Positions 45,842-54,006 of a stretch of DNA of 64,000 nt are shown in pieces. Under the pieces are notes generated by a model, which worked only from the letters and a program-made list of their open reading frames with translations, did no database searches and had not been told where the DNA came from. The stretch is from Deltaproteobacteria bacterium (GTDB taxonomy: Bacteria; Myxococcota_A; UBA9160; UBA4427). The translations under genes were made by a program, and so were the position numbers. The DNA lies in assembly GCA_029261835.1 (NCBI GenBank), contig JAJDAO010000056.1, positions 1 through 64,000 on the forward strand, given 5' to 3'. The first letter of the stretch is position 1. Each line of letters starts with the position of its first letter.

Positions 45842-45900
45842 TGACCTGCCCCAGTTTGTCGTACCAGTCCCTATGCCAATTGGACTTGACCCGGAACAGT
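45842..45900. repeat. Putative insertion-sequence end
   Basis: The segment beginning TGACCTGCCCCAG lies between the lysR stop and an IS3-type transposase fragment. A degenerate copy occurs at 34130. It is followed by GTGGACACC, a common terminus among IS3-family elements. Confidence 0.35.
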
Positions 45901-45941
45901 GGACACCTCGGAGGCTAGCATTGAGCCGACTGCAAGCGTCC

Positions 45942-46013
45942 ATGAGCCAGCAACGCTACTCGCCCGAATTCAAGGACGAGGCCATTCGCAAGGCGACCGA
46001 GTGCGGTCATTAG
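45942..46013 (+). pseudogene. IS3-family transposase orfA fragment
   Basis: Twenty-three codons starting MSQQRYSPEFKDEAIRKATE and then a stop. This matches the N-terminus of IS3/IS150-type OrfA proteins (RYSPEFKDEAIRKV-type). The rest of the element is missing, so this is a relic that marks the left border of the mobile zone. Confidence 0.65.
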
Positions 46014-46214
46014 ACCACATCGAGGAACAGGAACACAACCCCCCGCCCAATCTTGGGTAGCACCGGCGACCGGAACTGACGGTGAACCGTCCCGGGTTTG
46101 CCGAAGGCTCCGGGATGACGGCGATCCCGACCCGCTGAGCGCGCGCACGTCAGACTCGCAGGCGCCTTCCGTGCGGGCCCCGTTGTCGAGGCCGATGGCG
46201 AGGAGGGAGTGTAA

Positions 46215-46442
46215 CTCGGGTACGTGTCCGCCCAGCTTGGCCATGCGGATGTGCAGGTGACGGCGCGACACTATGGGCGGTGGGTGGGGGGCGACGTCTA
46301 CCGACCGCCCTCCCCGCTCTTACCCGGCGAGGTGCCCGCTGACCTGTTGGGAAGACTCGGCGAGTCCCATCGAAGTCCCGTCACCCTGCTCGGCGGTGCC
46401 AGCGTGATCAATGACGCGGCGGAGCAGGCGCCCACACAAAGC
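46215..46442 (+). pseudogene. C-terminal fragment of a tyrosine recombinase (third integrase)
   Basis: Directly left of the tRNA terminator, the frame reads QLGHADVQVTARHYGRWV, which is the C-terminal box of tyrosine recombinases with the catalytic His and Tyr. An in-frame TAA lies just upstream at 46212-46214, so the gene is dead. It is not closely related to the two integrases at 50 and 63 kb. It suggests an older element once integrated at the same tRNA. Confidence 0.65.
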
Positions 46443-46476
46443 AAAGACCCCGCAGCTACTTACGAGCGCGGGTCTT
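46443..46476 (-). terminator. tRNA-Gly transcription terminator
   Basis: AAGACCC at 46444-46450 pairs with GGGTCTT at 46470-46476. On the minus strand the hairpin is followed by TTTGCTTT. It lies immediately downstream of the tRNA 3' end at 46485, so it is the native terminator of the tRNA gene and marks the chromosomal side of the first att copy. Confidence 0.65.
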
Positions 46477-46484
46477 CCGAAGAT

Positions 46485-46526
46485 TGGAGCGCGAGACGGG
46501 AATCGAACCCGCGACCCTCAGCTTGG
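46485..46526 (-). other. Attachment site copy 1: 3' part of tRNA-Gly
   Basis: These 42 bases, read on the minus strand, are the 3' part of a tRNA-Gly: anticodon stem, variable loop, T-arm (GGGTTCGAATCCC), acceptor strand and CCA. The block is identical to 50802-50843. The 5' half is missing, so this is an att copy left by a tRNA-targeting integrase and not a working tRNA. Confidence 0.85.
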
Positions 46527-46613
46527 AAAAACGAAAGCGGCATCAAGAATGACGGTAGGTTAGCCGCGAGACGCGGCACAGAGTGTTCTGGAGCGGCGTG
46601 GGGCGGCCTCTAG

Positions 46614-46651
46614 GACGGCACCAATCGCGGCAGACGGCACCAGACGGCACC
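46614..46651. repeat. Left integrase arm sites of element A
   Basis: GACGGCACC occurs at 46614, 46633 and 46643. The first lies 88 bases from the end of att copy 1. The 19 and 10 base spacings are the same as those at the left end of element B, where the sequence is GACGGCCCC/ACGGCCC. This is the pattern expected of integrase arm-type binding sites. Confidence 0.7.
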
Positions 46652-46892
46652 CCTTTCTGGCAGCCGAGAACGGGCCGGGGGCTTCGGTGGGCCACCCCGC
46701 TCGACAAGGCCAATAGTCCCGGCCGCAAACCGAGAGCAAACCAGCTCCCACCTTCGGGGCAGTGTCGACTCCGCATGTTGACCACCGAGCGCCGCAGTAG
46801 ATCAAAGTCAGGGGGGCGCCCTCACCCCATGGAAGCAGAGAAGATCTCTGGAAGTGCACTCTCAGGGGGTCATTTGGAGTTCAGAATCGATT

Positions 46893-47024
46893 CTACGAAG
46901 TGGCCTGTCTGGAGCACACGGCGGAGATCCACAGAGTGATGTCGCCTCGATGTACGAGTGCACGGTCGTAGTCGGCCCAATTGCTCACTCGGTACTTGGT
47001 ATTGGGATGCACCCTAGATTTCAT
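46893..47024 (-). pseudogene. IS5-family transposase N-terminal fragment
   Basis: About 43 codons reading NTKYRVSNWADYDRALVHRG and GDITLWIS, the recognisable N-terminal region of IS5-family transposases (YRVxNWxEYDxALxxRG). The frame then departs from the family and stops at once. The remaining 90% of the transposase is missing. Confidence 0.65.
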
Positions 47025-47094
47025 GCCGGAATCGTGGCCCATCCATCCCACGCATCGCGAGGGCCTGCGCCTCTGATCGCTTCGAGCCAGCGAT

Positions 47095-47808
47095 TCATGC
47101 ACCGACGGCCCCAATCGCTCTTGATGCGGACCGACGTTCAAGCACGACTACACCCGCTGCCACGAGCGCGAGGAGTAGCGCCGCGAGTGCCGTCGGGGAG
47201 AGGGTCGGGATGACGGGTGCCCCCCCCGTGTAGAAGACATTGATCGAAATGCTGTCGAGGTAGATGGAGTTGGAAACGTAGGAATCTTCGTTGGAGACCC
47301 AGACGTATGCTCCAAACCCGGACGAGTTGATATCCGCGGGCGTCCAGGTATCGAGCCATAGCTCGGTCTGCGAGCCGAGCCGCCACTGCCACTCCGTCGC
47401 CATGAGAGTAACCCCTGTGTAGACGGCTGGCGTGGTTTGTCCCGACTTCCGAGCAAACCCATAGACGAACGCGCGGTTGTCGTTCCAGACGTAGTAGCCC
47501 TCCGGAACGACTTGAATCCCGGTGATGGTCGCGCCGGAGGGGATGGAGAATCCGAAGTCAGTTACCAGTAGGTATTCGGATTCACCTCCGAGAGCAGGAG
47601 GGAGCACGGATGCCCTGACGTCATCACTGAGGTCGACGTCGCCGGGACTGGTCCAAGACGTTTCGCCGCGGGCCACCTCTACGATGCTTGTCGGATACTC
47701 AACCTGCTTGACCGCCGCAGCCTCTCCTCCCGCACAGACGATGCTCACCACAGCAACCGCACGAAGCGCATTCTTGGCAAGACCAGTGAACGCTGAGGTC
47801 GACAGCAT
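47095..47808 (-). CDS. IPTL-CTERM exported protein
   Basis: A 237-residue protein with a signal peptide (about residues 1-31, ending GGEAAA) and a C-terminal IPTL-CTERM signal: VIPTLSPTALAALLLALV, then a short basic tail. The mature part is a beta-rich domain of unknown function with phrases such as GVTLMATEWQWR. ATG at 47808 is chosen because GGAGGAG lies 5 bases upstream. The gene is cargo of element A, between an IS5 fragment and IS110, so it may have been brought in by transfer. Confidence 0.75.
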   Translation of the reverse strand: MLSTSAFTGLAKNALRAVAVVSIVCAGGEAAAVKQVEYPTSIVEVARGETSWTSPGDVDLSDDVRASVLPPALGGESEYLLVTDFGFSIPSGATITGIQVVPEGYYVWNDNRAFVYGFARKSGQTTPAVYTGVTLMATEWQWRLGSQTELWLDTWTPADINSSGFGAYVWVSNEDSYVSNSIYLDSISINVFYTGGAPVIPTLSPTALAALLLALVAAGVVVLERRSASRAIGAVGA

Positions 47809-48372
47809 CGCATCTCCTCCGCTGGATTTGGACTCGATCACTCTCGGCCCACAGTTGGCTGCCTTCACTCGTCCGATCCGCGATCCAACGATACATCCTC
47901 CATCGGAGGTGCCGAATCTGCAGCTCCACCCAGCCATCTCCGATCCTATATGCCGCGCCAAGAGCGGGTCAAGCAGATTCTTGGCGCCCGGAGTGTTCCG
48001 CGCGAGTGTCCTCCGAAGCAGACGCGTGTCGGCGAACGGGCACCGCACAGTCTCCGGAAGAGCCGAGGCGGTTCAAGGCCTCGCAATAGTCTCAGCAAGT
48101 ATCAGGAGGTCACAGTACGCGAAGTGGTGCGGCCGGCGCTCCGCGACACTCCCCTGTCAGCGACCCGCCCTGACCCCGGCAAGCTTGCACCGCCTCGCGT
48201 GTTTCCCGTCAACAGAACTCGGACTCTTCGATGGCCTAGCCTAAGCATCATAAGGGTATGACGTCTGCGAGCAGCAACGTAGGCCCTCGAGAATACGAAG
48301 GTTGGTGCCTCCCGGCTGCGTCGGACATCCTCGAGTTGTGGATTCCAGAACCCCCAACGAGAGGAGACACCG
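47809..48372. other. Intergenic region including the non-coding left flank of IS110
   Basis: The 564 bases between the divergent IPTL-CTERM gene and the IS110 transposase contain no convincing gene. The part next to the transposase (about 48240-48370) has inverted repeats such as CTCGAG at 48287-48292 and 48341-48346 and may encode the bridge RNA that IS110-family elements place in this flank. The exact left end of the IS is not determined. Confidence 0.35.
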
Positions 48373-49440
48373 ATGGAACGATACATCGGCATGGACGTAC
48401 ACGCCGCGAGCTGCACGCTGGCGGTGATTTCCGAGAAAGGTCGGAAGCTCAAGGACTTCCCGGTCGAGACCAACGGCCAGGCTCTGGTCGAAGCCATTCG
48501 GATGATCCCTGGACACAAGCATCTCGTGTTCGAAGAGGGGCTTCAGAGCGCCTGGCTGTACGAGACCCTGAATCCTCACGTGGACGACATCGTGGTTGCC
48601 GGGATCGCGACGAGCCGAGGGCCAAAGAGCGACAAGCGCGATGCATATGGGCTGGCCGAGAAGCTGCGCGTGGGGAACCTCGACAAGCACGTCTTCAAGG
48701 CACCGCGCGAATTCACCCGGTTGCGCGAGCTCTCGCGCATTCACATCACGTTGGTCGGAGACTCTGTACGGGTGAAAGCTCGGATCAAGAGTCTGTATCG
48801 CTCACGTGGCATCTTTGTCTCAGGCACGAACGTTTATGGTGTCCGTCACCGAGAGGAGTGGCAGAAGCAGCTCGCCTCCAGTACGCAGACGAGGGCGACC
48901 AGGCTCTACGATCATCTCGACTTCCTGCTGGAGCAGAAGAAGCAGGCAGAGGCCGATCTCCTTCGAGAAGCGAAGAAACACCCCATCGTCCGCATCTTGG
49001 AGACGGCACCCGGCTTCGGACCGATTCGCTCCGCACGACTGGTGCCGATTGTTGTTACGCCTCATCGGTTCCGAACGAAGCGACAGTTCTGGGCCTACTG
49101 CGGCCTCGGGATCGTGACTCGCTCGAGTTCGGACTGGGTCCAGACAGCCGATGGAGGCTGGATCCAGGCACGTGTTCCTCAGACGAGAGGGCTCTGTCGC
49201 CAATACAACCATGTCTTGAAGAGCATCTTCAAGGGCGCCGCCACGACGGTGATCACACAGCGCAACAAGGGGCCCATCTATGCGCGCTACGAGCGGCTTC
49301 TCGATGGCGGCACGAAGCCGACGCTCGCGAAGCTGAGCTTGGCGCGCATGATTGCAGCGACAGTGCTGCGGATGTGGAAGGACGAGGAGGAGTACGACCC
49401 CGGACGAGCCGGTCCGCCCACGGAGACACGCGAAGGCTAG
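48373..49440 (+). CDS. IS110-family transposase (DEDD)
   Basis: A 355-residue transposase of normal length. The N-terminal RuvC-like DEDD domain begins with GMDVHAASCTLAV. The C-terminal transposase_20 domain includes APGFGPIRSARLVPI and the Ser-containing segment GIVTRSSSDW, which in IS110 proteins provides the serine nucleophile. All parts are open, so the enzyme may be active. Elements of this family integrate without terminal repeats and are guided by a bridge RNA. Confidence 0.9.
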   Translation: MERYIGMDVHAASCTLAVISEKGRKLKDFPVETNGQALVEAIRMIPGHKHLVFEEGLQSAWLYETLNPHVDDIVVAGIATSRGPKSDKRDAYGLAEKLRVGNLDKHVFKAPREFTRLRELSRIHITLVGDSVRVKARIKSLYRSRGIFVSGTNVYGVRHREEWQKQLASSTQTRATRLYDHLDFLLEQKKQAEADLLREAKKHPIVRILETAPGFGPIRSARLVPIVVTPHRFRTKRQFWAYCGLGIVTRSSSDWVQTADGGWIQARVPQTRGLCRQYNHVLKSIFKGAATTVITQRNKGPIYARYERLLDGGTKPTLAKLSLARMIAATVLRMWKDEEEYDPGRAGPPTETREG

Positions 49441-49927
49441 GCGACAGCTCGATCGGGAGAGTCAGTAAGAAGGCAACCATCCGAGTACGCAGCCGAGAAA
49501 AGTGTTCGCATGCCATGCTTTGCGTGGCGGCGGAGGTGAGCATCCAAGTGTCTCATGGCCTACGGCCAACAGCCTGGAGGCCCCAAGTCTAAGCTATGCC
49601 CCTCCGAAGAACCGAAAGAAGCACTGGCCGACAGAGGTCCAAATGGAAGGATGGTTCCCACGATCCTGTGGAGAGCACACCTGCTAACAAATCGCGATGC
49701 GATTGTCTTGCCGTCGAACCGACTCCTCAGACCGAGCACCTCGTAAGCGTTCCGCCGATGCTCGGGCGGAAGCACGAGCCCGAAGTCTCAACTCGAGACC
49801 GCCGAGCCAACACGGGAGCAGACGTCCGAATCGAAGAATTCGCGGCGATCGGTGAACTGCGCCTTGCGCTCCAACCCTATGGAAAGAGACACTTCACGGG
49901 GTCTGGACCCCCAAGGAGAGTCTCACG
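49441..49927. other. Non-coding region between IS110 and IS3 fragment
   Basis: The 487 bases contain the right flank of IS110 and the left end of the IS3 relic. A perfect GGGGTC-TG-GACCCC palindrome at 49898-49913 lies just before the ribosome site of the relic gene. No gene was recognised. Confidence 0.4.
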
Positions 49928-50110
49928 ATGACGAGGAAGAAGCAATCTGCCGAAGCCGCAGTCCGAGAGATCCGTCGCCGTACCCGAAGGAAGTTCTCGC
50001 CGGAAGAGAAGATCCGGATCGTGCTCGAAGGCCTGCGGGTGAGCAGAGCGTCTCCGAGCTGTGCCGTAGAGAGGAAATCGTCTCCAACCTCTACTACCTC
50101 TATGGACTGC
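49928..50110 (+). pseudogene. IS3-family orfA, frameshifted and truncated
   Basis: The first 37 codons (through RKFSPEEKIRIVLEGLR) are normal for an IS3-family OrfA. One base is missing near 50037; the continuation GEQSVSELCRREEIVSNLYY is in the next frame. The gene ends abruptly where the integrase fragment begins, about 50110. It has a good ribosome site (AAGGAG) but cannot make a functional protein. Confidence 0.75.
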
Positions 50111-50117
50111 TTCCGCT

Positions 50118-50753
50118 TTGCAAGAGGTGAGCTTCAGACTTCCTGAGCGAGAGTCGGAGCCGCGCTTTGCTCCCTTCCTGGCCTTGCTGCTCGGGACCGG
50201 GATGAGGCGAGGCGAGGCGTTGGGCCTCCAGTGGACTGACATTGACCTCGGCGGCGGCGTTCTGACGGTCCGCCGCTCCCTCACGACCGCCGGCCTCAGC
50301 ACACCCAAGAGCGGAAAGCCTCGGCGCGTTGCGCTACCCGCCTCGCTCGCCGAGATGCTCTTCGACCTGCTCGCTGACCGCCGTCGTGAGTGTCTGGCCA
50401 AGGGCTGGCCCGAACTTCCGCAGTGGGTGTCTAGCTCGGAGGTAGGGACTGCATGGGAGCCCCGGAACGTGATCCGCATCTGGGCTCGCGTCCGCCGTCG
50501 CGCGCAGAAAGAGGGAGTCCGACCTCTGCGGCTACACGACGCCCGACACAGCTATGCCACGTTCGCGCTCCAGGCAGGCAAATCCGTCCGGTGGGTTGCG
50601 GATCAACTGGGGCATGCGGATCCGTCGCTGACGCTGAAAGTCTATGCCCACGCCTTGCGGGAAGAGGAAGCCGACCTCTCGTTCGCAGACTTCAGCGTCC
50701 CCGCACAGCGTGACGACGGCGCCAGACGGCACCAGTTTCCGCGGCGGCGCTAG
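50118..50753 (+). pseudogene. Tyrosine recombinase (integrase) of element A, N-terminally truncated
   Basis: About 200 codons of an integrase catalytic domain: GTGMRRGEALGL with the first catalytic Arg, LHDARHSYAT with His-x-x-Arg, and QLGHADPSLTLKVYAH with the His and nucleophilic Tyr. The arm-binding and core-binding domains are gone, removed by the IS3 fragment. The first 90 residues are nearly identical to the integrase of element B, including a stretch of about 100 identical bases; the last third differs more. The stop codon lies 49 bases before att copy 2. Confidence 0.85.
50715..50733. repeat. Right integrase arm sites of element A
   Basis: GACGGCGCC at 50715 and GACGGCACC at 50725, 10 bases apart, inside the end of the truncated integrase gene. 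They match the left arm sites of element A rather than those of element B. Confidence 0.65.
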
Positions 50754-50801
50754 ATGCAGAAAGCGCCAGCAGCCTAAGTGACCACCAGCGCTTCGGATTC
50801 A

Positions 50802-50843
50802 TGGAGCGCGAGACGGGAATCGAACCCGCGACCCTCAGCTTGG
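50802..50843 (-). other. Attachment site copy 2: 3' part of tRNA-Gly
   Basis: This block is identical to 46485-46526 and again represents only the 3' part of a tRNA-Gly on the minus strand. It is the shared border of elements A and B. The 35-base sequence just to its left (50758-50791) is repeated at the window end, 63966-64000. Confidence 0.85.
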
Positions 50844-50930
50844 GAAAACGACGGGGACGTCAACGAAAACGGTGAGATAGCTCTGGCGAGCGGTACAGAG
50901 CGGTCTGGAGGGGCGTGGAGGGGTCGTTTG

Positions 50931-50968
50931 GACGGCCCCAATCTCAACAAACGGCCCTATACGGCCCC
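50931..50968. repeat. Left integrase arm sites of element B
   Basis: GACGGCCCC at 50931, AACGGCCCT at 50950 and TACGGCCCC at 50960. The spacing (19, 10) and the 88-base distance from the att copy are exactly as in element A, but the sequence is the one found at the right end of element B. Confidence 0.7.
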
Positions 50969-51051
50969 TCGAAATCGAGGTGTGTGTGCATGATCAGAGA
51001 GAAGCTCTCCCACCGACACCCTGCCCTCCCCCGCCACGGAGCACCTCGTCA

Positions 51052-51315
51052 ATGACCGCCGCCGAGCTAACGCAGTGGCGAGAAGCTCACGGCATGACCA
51101 AGACGGCTCTGGCAGCCAAGCTCGGTGTCTCCGTCCACACTGTGCTCCGCTGGGAGAAACGGCATCGGCGCATCCCCGGTCCGGTGCCGCTGGCGCTTGC
51201 TCATCTCCACCATCTTGCTCGGGACGCAGAGAAGAAGCGCAGACGCCGAGCGGTGGAACGAGTTCGTCGTGAGAGCCTCCGCCTCCCCCTGCCGTTCGAG
51301 GAGAAGTTCTGGTAG
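51052..51315 (+). CDS. Small XRE-like helix-turn-helix protein
   Basis: An 87-residue protein with a clear Cro/CI-type helix-turn-helix: ELTQWREAHGMTKTALAAKL followed by GVSVHTVLRWEKRHR. The basic C-terminus may bind DNA. ATG at 51052 is preferred over a longer Pro-rich reading. It lies at the left end of element B, convergent with the putative restriction gene, and may control lysogeny-like or defence genes. Confidence 0.7.
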   Translation: MTAAELTQWREAHGMTKTALAAKLGVSVHTVLRWEKRHRRIPGPVPLALAHLHHLARDAEKKRRRRAVERVRRESLRLPLPFEEKFW

Positions 51316-51322
51316 GCCACTG

Positions 51323-52162
51323 TTAGCGATCCGACGGCTCCGACCAGACTTCCTCGCCTCCCGAGACGAACTCGTCGTACCGCTCAGCGACGCAGGCGAC
51401 GAATCCCGGTAGGTCGTACGTCATGTCCAGCTGTGGCAGGCCGTGTCTTGGAGGCGCGTTCTGGATATCGAAGTACCGCACAACGCCCTTGGGAAGAGCA
51501 TCGGCGTACGAGAACTGGGTTGCCTCGCCTCGCTTCGTGACTTCGAAACTCTCGTCATCGCCGGGGACGTAGATCGCTACGGCCGCCATGTCCATTCGCT
51601 CGGACTGCGTAGCCGACCACGGATCCGAACGTCCCACCCGCGCCCTCAGGTGCTGAACCGTACGGCCAAACGACGAGGGCCGCTTGTCGACCGTCGCGCC
51701 AAGAGGAATGAAGTAGAGCCCGACCATGAACGCGAGCGGCAGCGTGCGATGAACGACTCGAACTTCATCCTGGATCTCATATGTTCGTCCTGTCAGGTTC
51801 TTGTCGAAGTTCTGGTTCTTTCGATCCCGAAAGTTCATCCCCTTGAGGGACACGCCAACGCGGAGACCAACACCGACGTCAGAAACAATCACATCGATGT
51901 TCTTGGACGACCCTCCCGCGAAGAACGCGACCGGCTCGGCTTTGGTTTCCTCATTCGGCCGAACATCGGACTTCACGAAGCGAGAGTGTCTGGAAATCTC
52001 CGTCGCTACCATCCGAGCACACGCATCAGCGAACCGGTTGCTCCACTTGTTCTTTAGGACGCGGGTGTTCTCCTCGATCGCCGCCGCACGGGTGTCTAGG
52101 TCGTCCGCCTGTTCGAGGGCTCGGATGAGCGCTGGATCCGGCTGGAGGTCCGACCAACGCAT
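51323..52162 (-). CDS. Putative restriction endonuclease, family not recognised
   Basis: A 279-residue protein without a named family. Its segment KNIDVIVSDVGVGLRVGVSL followed by KG could be a PD-(D/E)xK-type core (Asp, then Ser-Leu-Lys in place of E-x-K). The gene is placed like a restriction enzyme, divergent from a cytosine methyltransferase with Vsr downstream. Its ATG at 52162 overlaps the stop of the ribbon-helix-helix gene (TGATG), so expression of the two is coupled. The assignment is from context plus a weak motif. Confidence 0.5.
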   Translation of the reverse strand: MRWSDLQPDPALIRALEQADDLDTRAAAIEENTRVLKNKWSNRFADACARMVATEISRHSRFVKSDVRPNEETKAEPVAFFAGGSSKNIDVIVSDVGVGLRVGVSLKGMNFRDRKNQNFDKNLTGRTYEIQDEVRVVHRTLPLAFMVGLYFIPLGATVDKRPSSFGRTVQHLRARVGRSDPWSATQSERMDMAAVAIYVPGDDESFEVTKRGEATQFSYADALPKGVVRYFDIQNAPPRHGLPQLDMTYDLPGFVACVAERYDEFVSGGEEVWSEPSDR

Positions 52163-52413
52163 CAAGATTCTTCACCCTTCCGTCGAGCAGCCGCGCTTGC
52201 CGGCGGTGACGGCCCGGCGGTGTCGTGCTTGAGGTGGCTCAGCAACACTTCACGCACATACGAACTTGGAGTTCTGCCGACAGCGTCGGCGGCGCTCCGC
52301 AGCAGATCCGCTTCGTCCTTGGTGAGCGCCAGCGCCACGCGCACGTTCCTCTTCTGAGCGGGGCGAACCGACTTACGCCCTGCGCCTTCTCGTCGCCCGC
52401 CGCGGCTAGACAT
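52162..52413 (-). CDS. Ribbon-helix-helix DNA-binding protein
   Basis: An 83-residue protein. A basic N-terminus (SSRGGRREGAGRKSVRPAQ) leads into a strand-helix-helix fold with NVRVALALTKDEADLLRSAA and GRTPSSYVREVLLSHL, as in CopG/MetJ-type proteins. The start at 52413 follows GAGG; a GTG at 52428 is also open. It directly precedes the putative endonuclease gene and probably binds the palindrome at 52452-52468 to control the restriction-modification locus. A relative with the same RGGxRxGAGRK start is encoded at 62579. Confidence 0.72.
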   Translation of the reverse strand: MSSRGGRREGAGRKSVRPAQKRNVRVALALTKDEADLLRSAADAVGRTPSSYVREVLLSHLKHDTAGPSPPASAAARRKGEES

Positions 52414-52444
52414 CTTGGCCTCGTGCACTCCGCAGACTTGCGCC

Positions 52445-52475
52445 CTTTATTGATTGTTTGTTACAATCATTCAAA
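52445..52475. promoter_or_regulatory. Operator-like palindrome in divergent promoter of the restriction-modification locus
   Basis: GATTGT (52452-52457), five bases, ACAATC (52463-52468) is a perfect 6-5-6 palindrome in an AT-rich patch between the ribbon-helix-helix/endonuclease genes and the methyltransferase gene. TTGATT and TACAAT overlap it and could be promoter elements. It is a good candidate site for the adjacent ribbon-helix-helix protein. Confidence 0.55.
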
Positions 52476-52689
52476 GTCTAATCAGATCGTCATTGGTCAA
52501 CCTAACGAACTCTGGGGGATTTTGGTCCATGCACCGTTGCGAGGGCGGACACATTCGTCGACCATTCCCGATGGAAAGCATCCCCGCCGTGACCGCATTC
52601 GACACACGCGGCACCGAGGCTCCCCCCAGAACAGCGAAGTGTGTGTCGCTTGGAGCGAGTTAGACTCGCGCCAGAATGGGGGCATCGGG

Positions 52690-53979
52690 GTGAGAAAGTC
52701 ACGGAAGTCACCGCGCAATCCCGCGGTGCCGACTCCGCTTCAGTTTGGTCGTCCAGTCGACCCCACACCGGAGATCGTCGAGGCTGTCACTGGGGCCTTG
52801 AGTCGAGTTCGGCCGCCCATGGAAACGGTTGGCCTCTTCGCCGGAATCGGCGGCATCGAGCTGGGCTTGGAACGAGCCGAGCACCGAACCCGACTGTTTT
52901 GTGAGATCGATGAGGGCGCAATCGCGGTGCTGGAGAAACACTTCCCCGGGATAGAGATCCATCCCGACGTGAGTACTCTTGAGAAGATCCCCTCATCGAC
53001 AGAACTTCTGACGGCAGGCTTCCCGTGCCAAGACCTCAGCCAGGCGGGTTCCACTCGCGGAATCACCGGCGAGCGATCGGGCTTGATCGGTCACGTACTC
53101 GATCTCCTCGAACGTGCTCGCGTGCCGAACGTGCTGATCGAGAACGTCCCCTTCATGCTCTTGCTGCGACGCGGCCAAGCCCTCGACGTGATCATCGAAG
53201 CTCTTGAGAGACTCGGCTATAAGTGGGCCTATCGGGTCGTTAACACGATGGCGTTCGGGCTGCCCCAGCGCAGGAAGAGGGTCTTCCTCCTCGCCTGCCA
53301 GGAAGACGATCCTCGCGATATCCTCTTCGCGGACGATGCCGGCGTTTCGTCGGAGCGCGGCCTGGCAACACTGGGAACCAGAAGGTCCTTTGGTTTCTAC
53401 TGGACCGAGGGGCGACGCGGACTCGGCGGAGCAATCGACTCAGTGCCGACGCTGAAGGGTGGGTCGGCCGTGGGCATTCCCTCTCCACCGGCGATCGTCT
53501 TGGGTGGACGATCCAAGACCAGGCACGTCGTGACGCCCGACATCAGAGACGCGGAGCGACTACAAGGTTTCCCAGCGGAGTGGACACTGGCAGCGCAAAC
53601 AGGGAGCCGGATGGGGCCTCGGTGGAAGCTGGTCGGAAACGCCGTCACCGTGCGGGTGGCGGAGTGGCTCGGGCATCGGCTTCGGCGACCCGGCGAGTAC
53701 CAGCATACATCCGACGACCAACCCTTGCACCGGAAGGGGAAGTGGCCCGATGCGGCCTGGAATGTGGGCCAAGGCCGCTTCGTCTCGTCCGTCTCCGACC
53801 GGCCCCTCAGCATCCCTGCACCACCAATTCGCAAGTTCTTGGAGCACGACAGCCGAGACCTCTCGGAGAAGGCCGCCAGAGGTTTCCTCAGTCGGCTCGA
53901 AGAGAGCACGCTCAAGTGCTATCCAGATTGGTTCAAGCCGACTCTCCGCGACCACATCGAGCGCATGTCGGCTATGTAG
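52690..53979 (+). CDS. DNA (cytosine-5-)-methyltransferase
   Basis: A 429-residue C5-cytosine methyltransferase with all main motifs: I GLFAGIGGIELGLE (SAM binding), IV FPCQDLS with catalytic Cys113, VI IENV (151-153), VIII QRRKR and X GNAV. The segment between VIII and X is the target-recognition region. GTG at 52690 is a compromise: no strong ribosome site is present, but upstream sequence lacks homology. A C-terminal extension of about 110 residues after motif X has no recognised domain. With the Vsr gene 27 bases downstream, it forms a modification-repair pair. Confidence 0.9.
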   Translation: MRKSRKSPRNPAVPTPLQFGRPVDPTPEIVEAVTGALSRVRPPMETVGLFAGIGGIELGLERAEHRTRLFCEIDEGAIAVLEKHFPGIEIHPDVSTLEKIPSSTELLTAGFPCQDLSQAGSTRGITGERSGLIGHVLDLLERARVPNVLIENVPFMLLLRRGQALDVIIEALERLGYKWAYRVVNTMAFGLPQRRKRVFLLACQEDDPRDILFADDAGVSSERGLATLGTRRSFGFYWTEGRRGLGGAIDSVPTLKGGSAVGIPSPPAIVLGGRSKTRHVVTPDIRDAERLQGFPAEWTLAAQTGSRMGPRWKLVGNAVTVRVAEWLGHRLRRPGEYQHTSDDQPLHRKGKWPDAAWNVGQGRFVSSVSDRPLSIPAPPIRKFLEHDSRDLSEKAARGFLSRLEESTLKCYPDWFKPTLRDHIERMSAM

Positions 53980-54006
53980 CCAACCCAGTCGATCGGCCGG
54001 ACCCAG

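Larger units (their letters stand above)
46485..50843. mobile_element. Decayed integrative element A in tRNA-Gly
   Basis: About 4.3 kb bounded by two identical tRNA 3' ends. It has arm repeats at both ends in the GACGGCRCC form, an N-terminally truncated integrase next to the right att, an IPTL-CTERM protein gene, a complete-looking IS110 gene and fragments of IS5 and IS3 transposases. It cannot move on its own unless element B integrase acts on it. Confidence 0.75.

Noticed and set aside
46485..46526. Functional tRNA-Gly gene
   Set aside because: Only the 3' part is present here and at 50802; the 5' half and D-arm are missing, so these are att copies.
48258..49592. 444-codon open frame overlapping the IS110 transposase
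   Set aside because: It is a different frame of the same strand as an intact, clearly homologous transposase; its own translation is Arg-rich and matches nothing.
50778..50993. Small protein read through the second tRNA fragment (SARRESNPRPSAW)
   Set aside because: This peptide is a well-known artefact of translating tRNA sequence and is not a gene.
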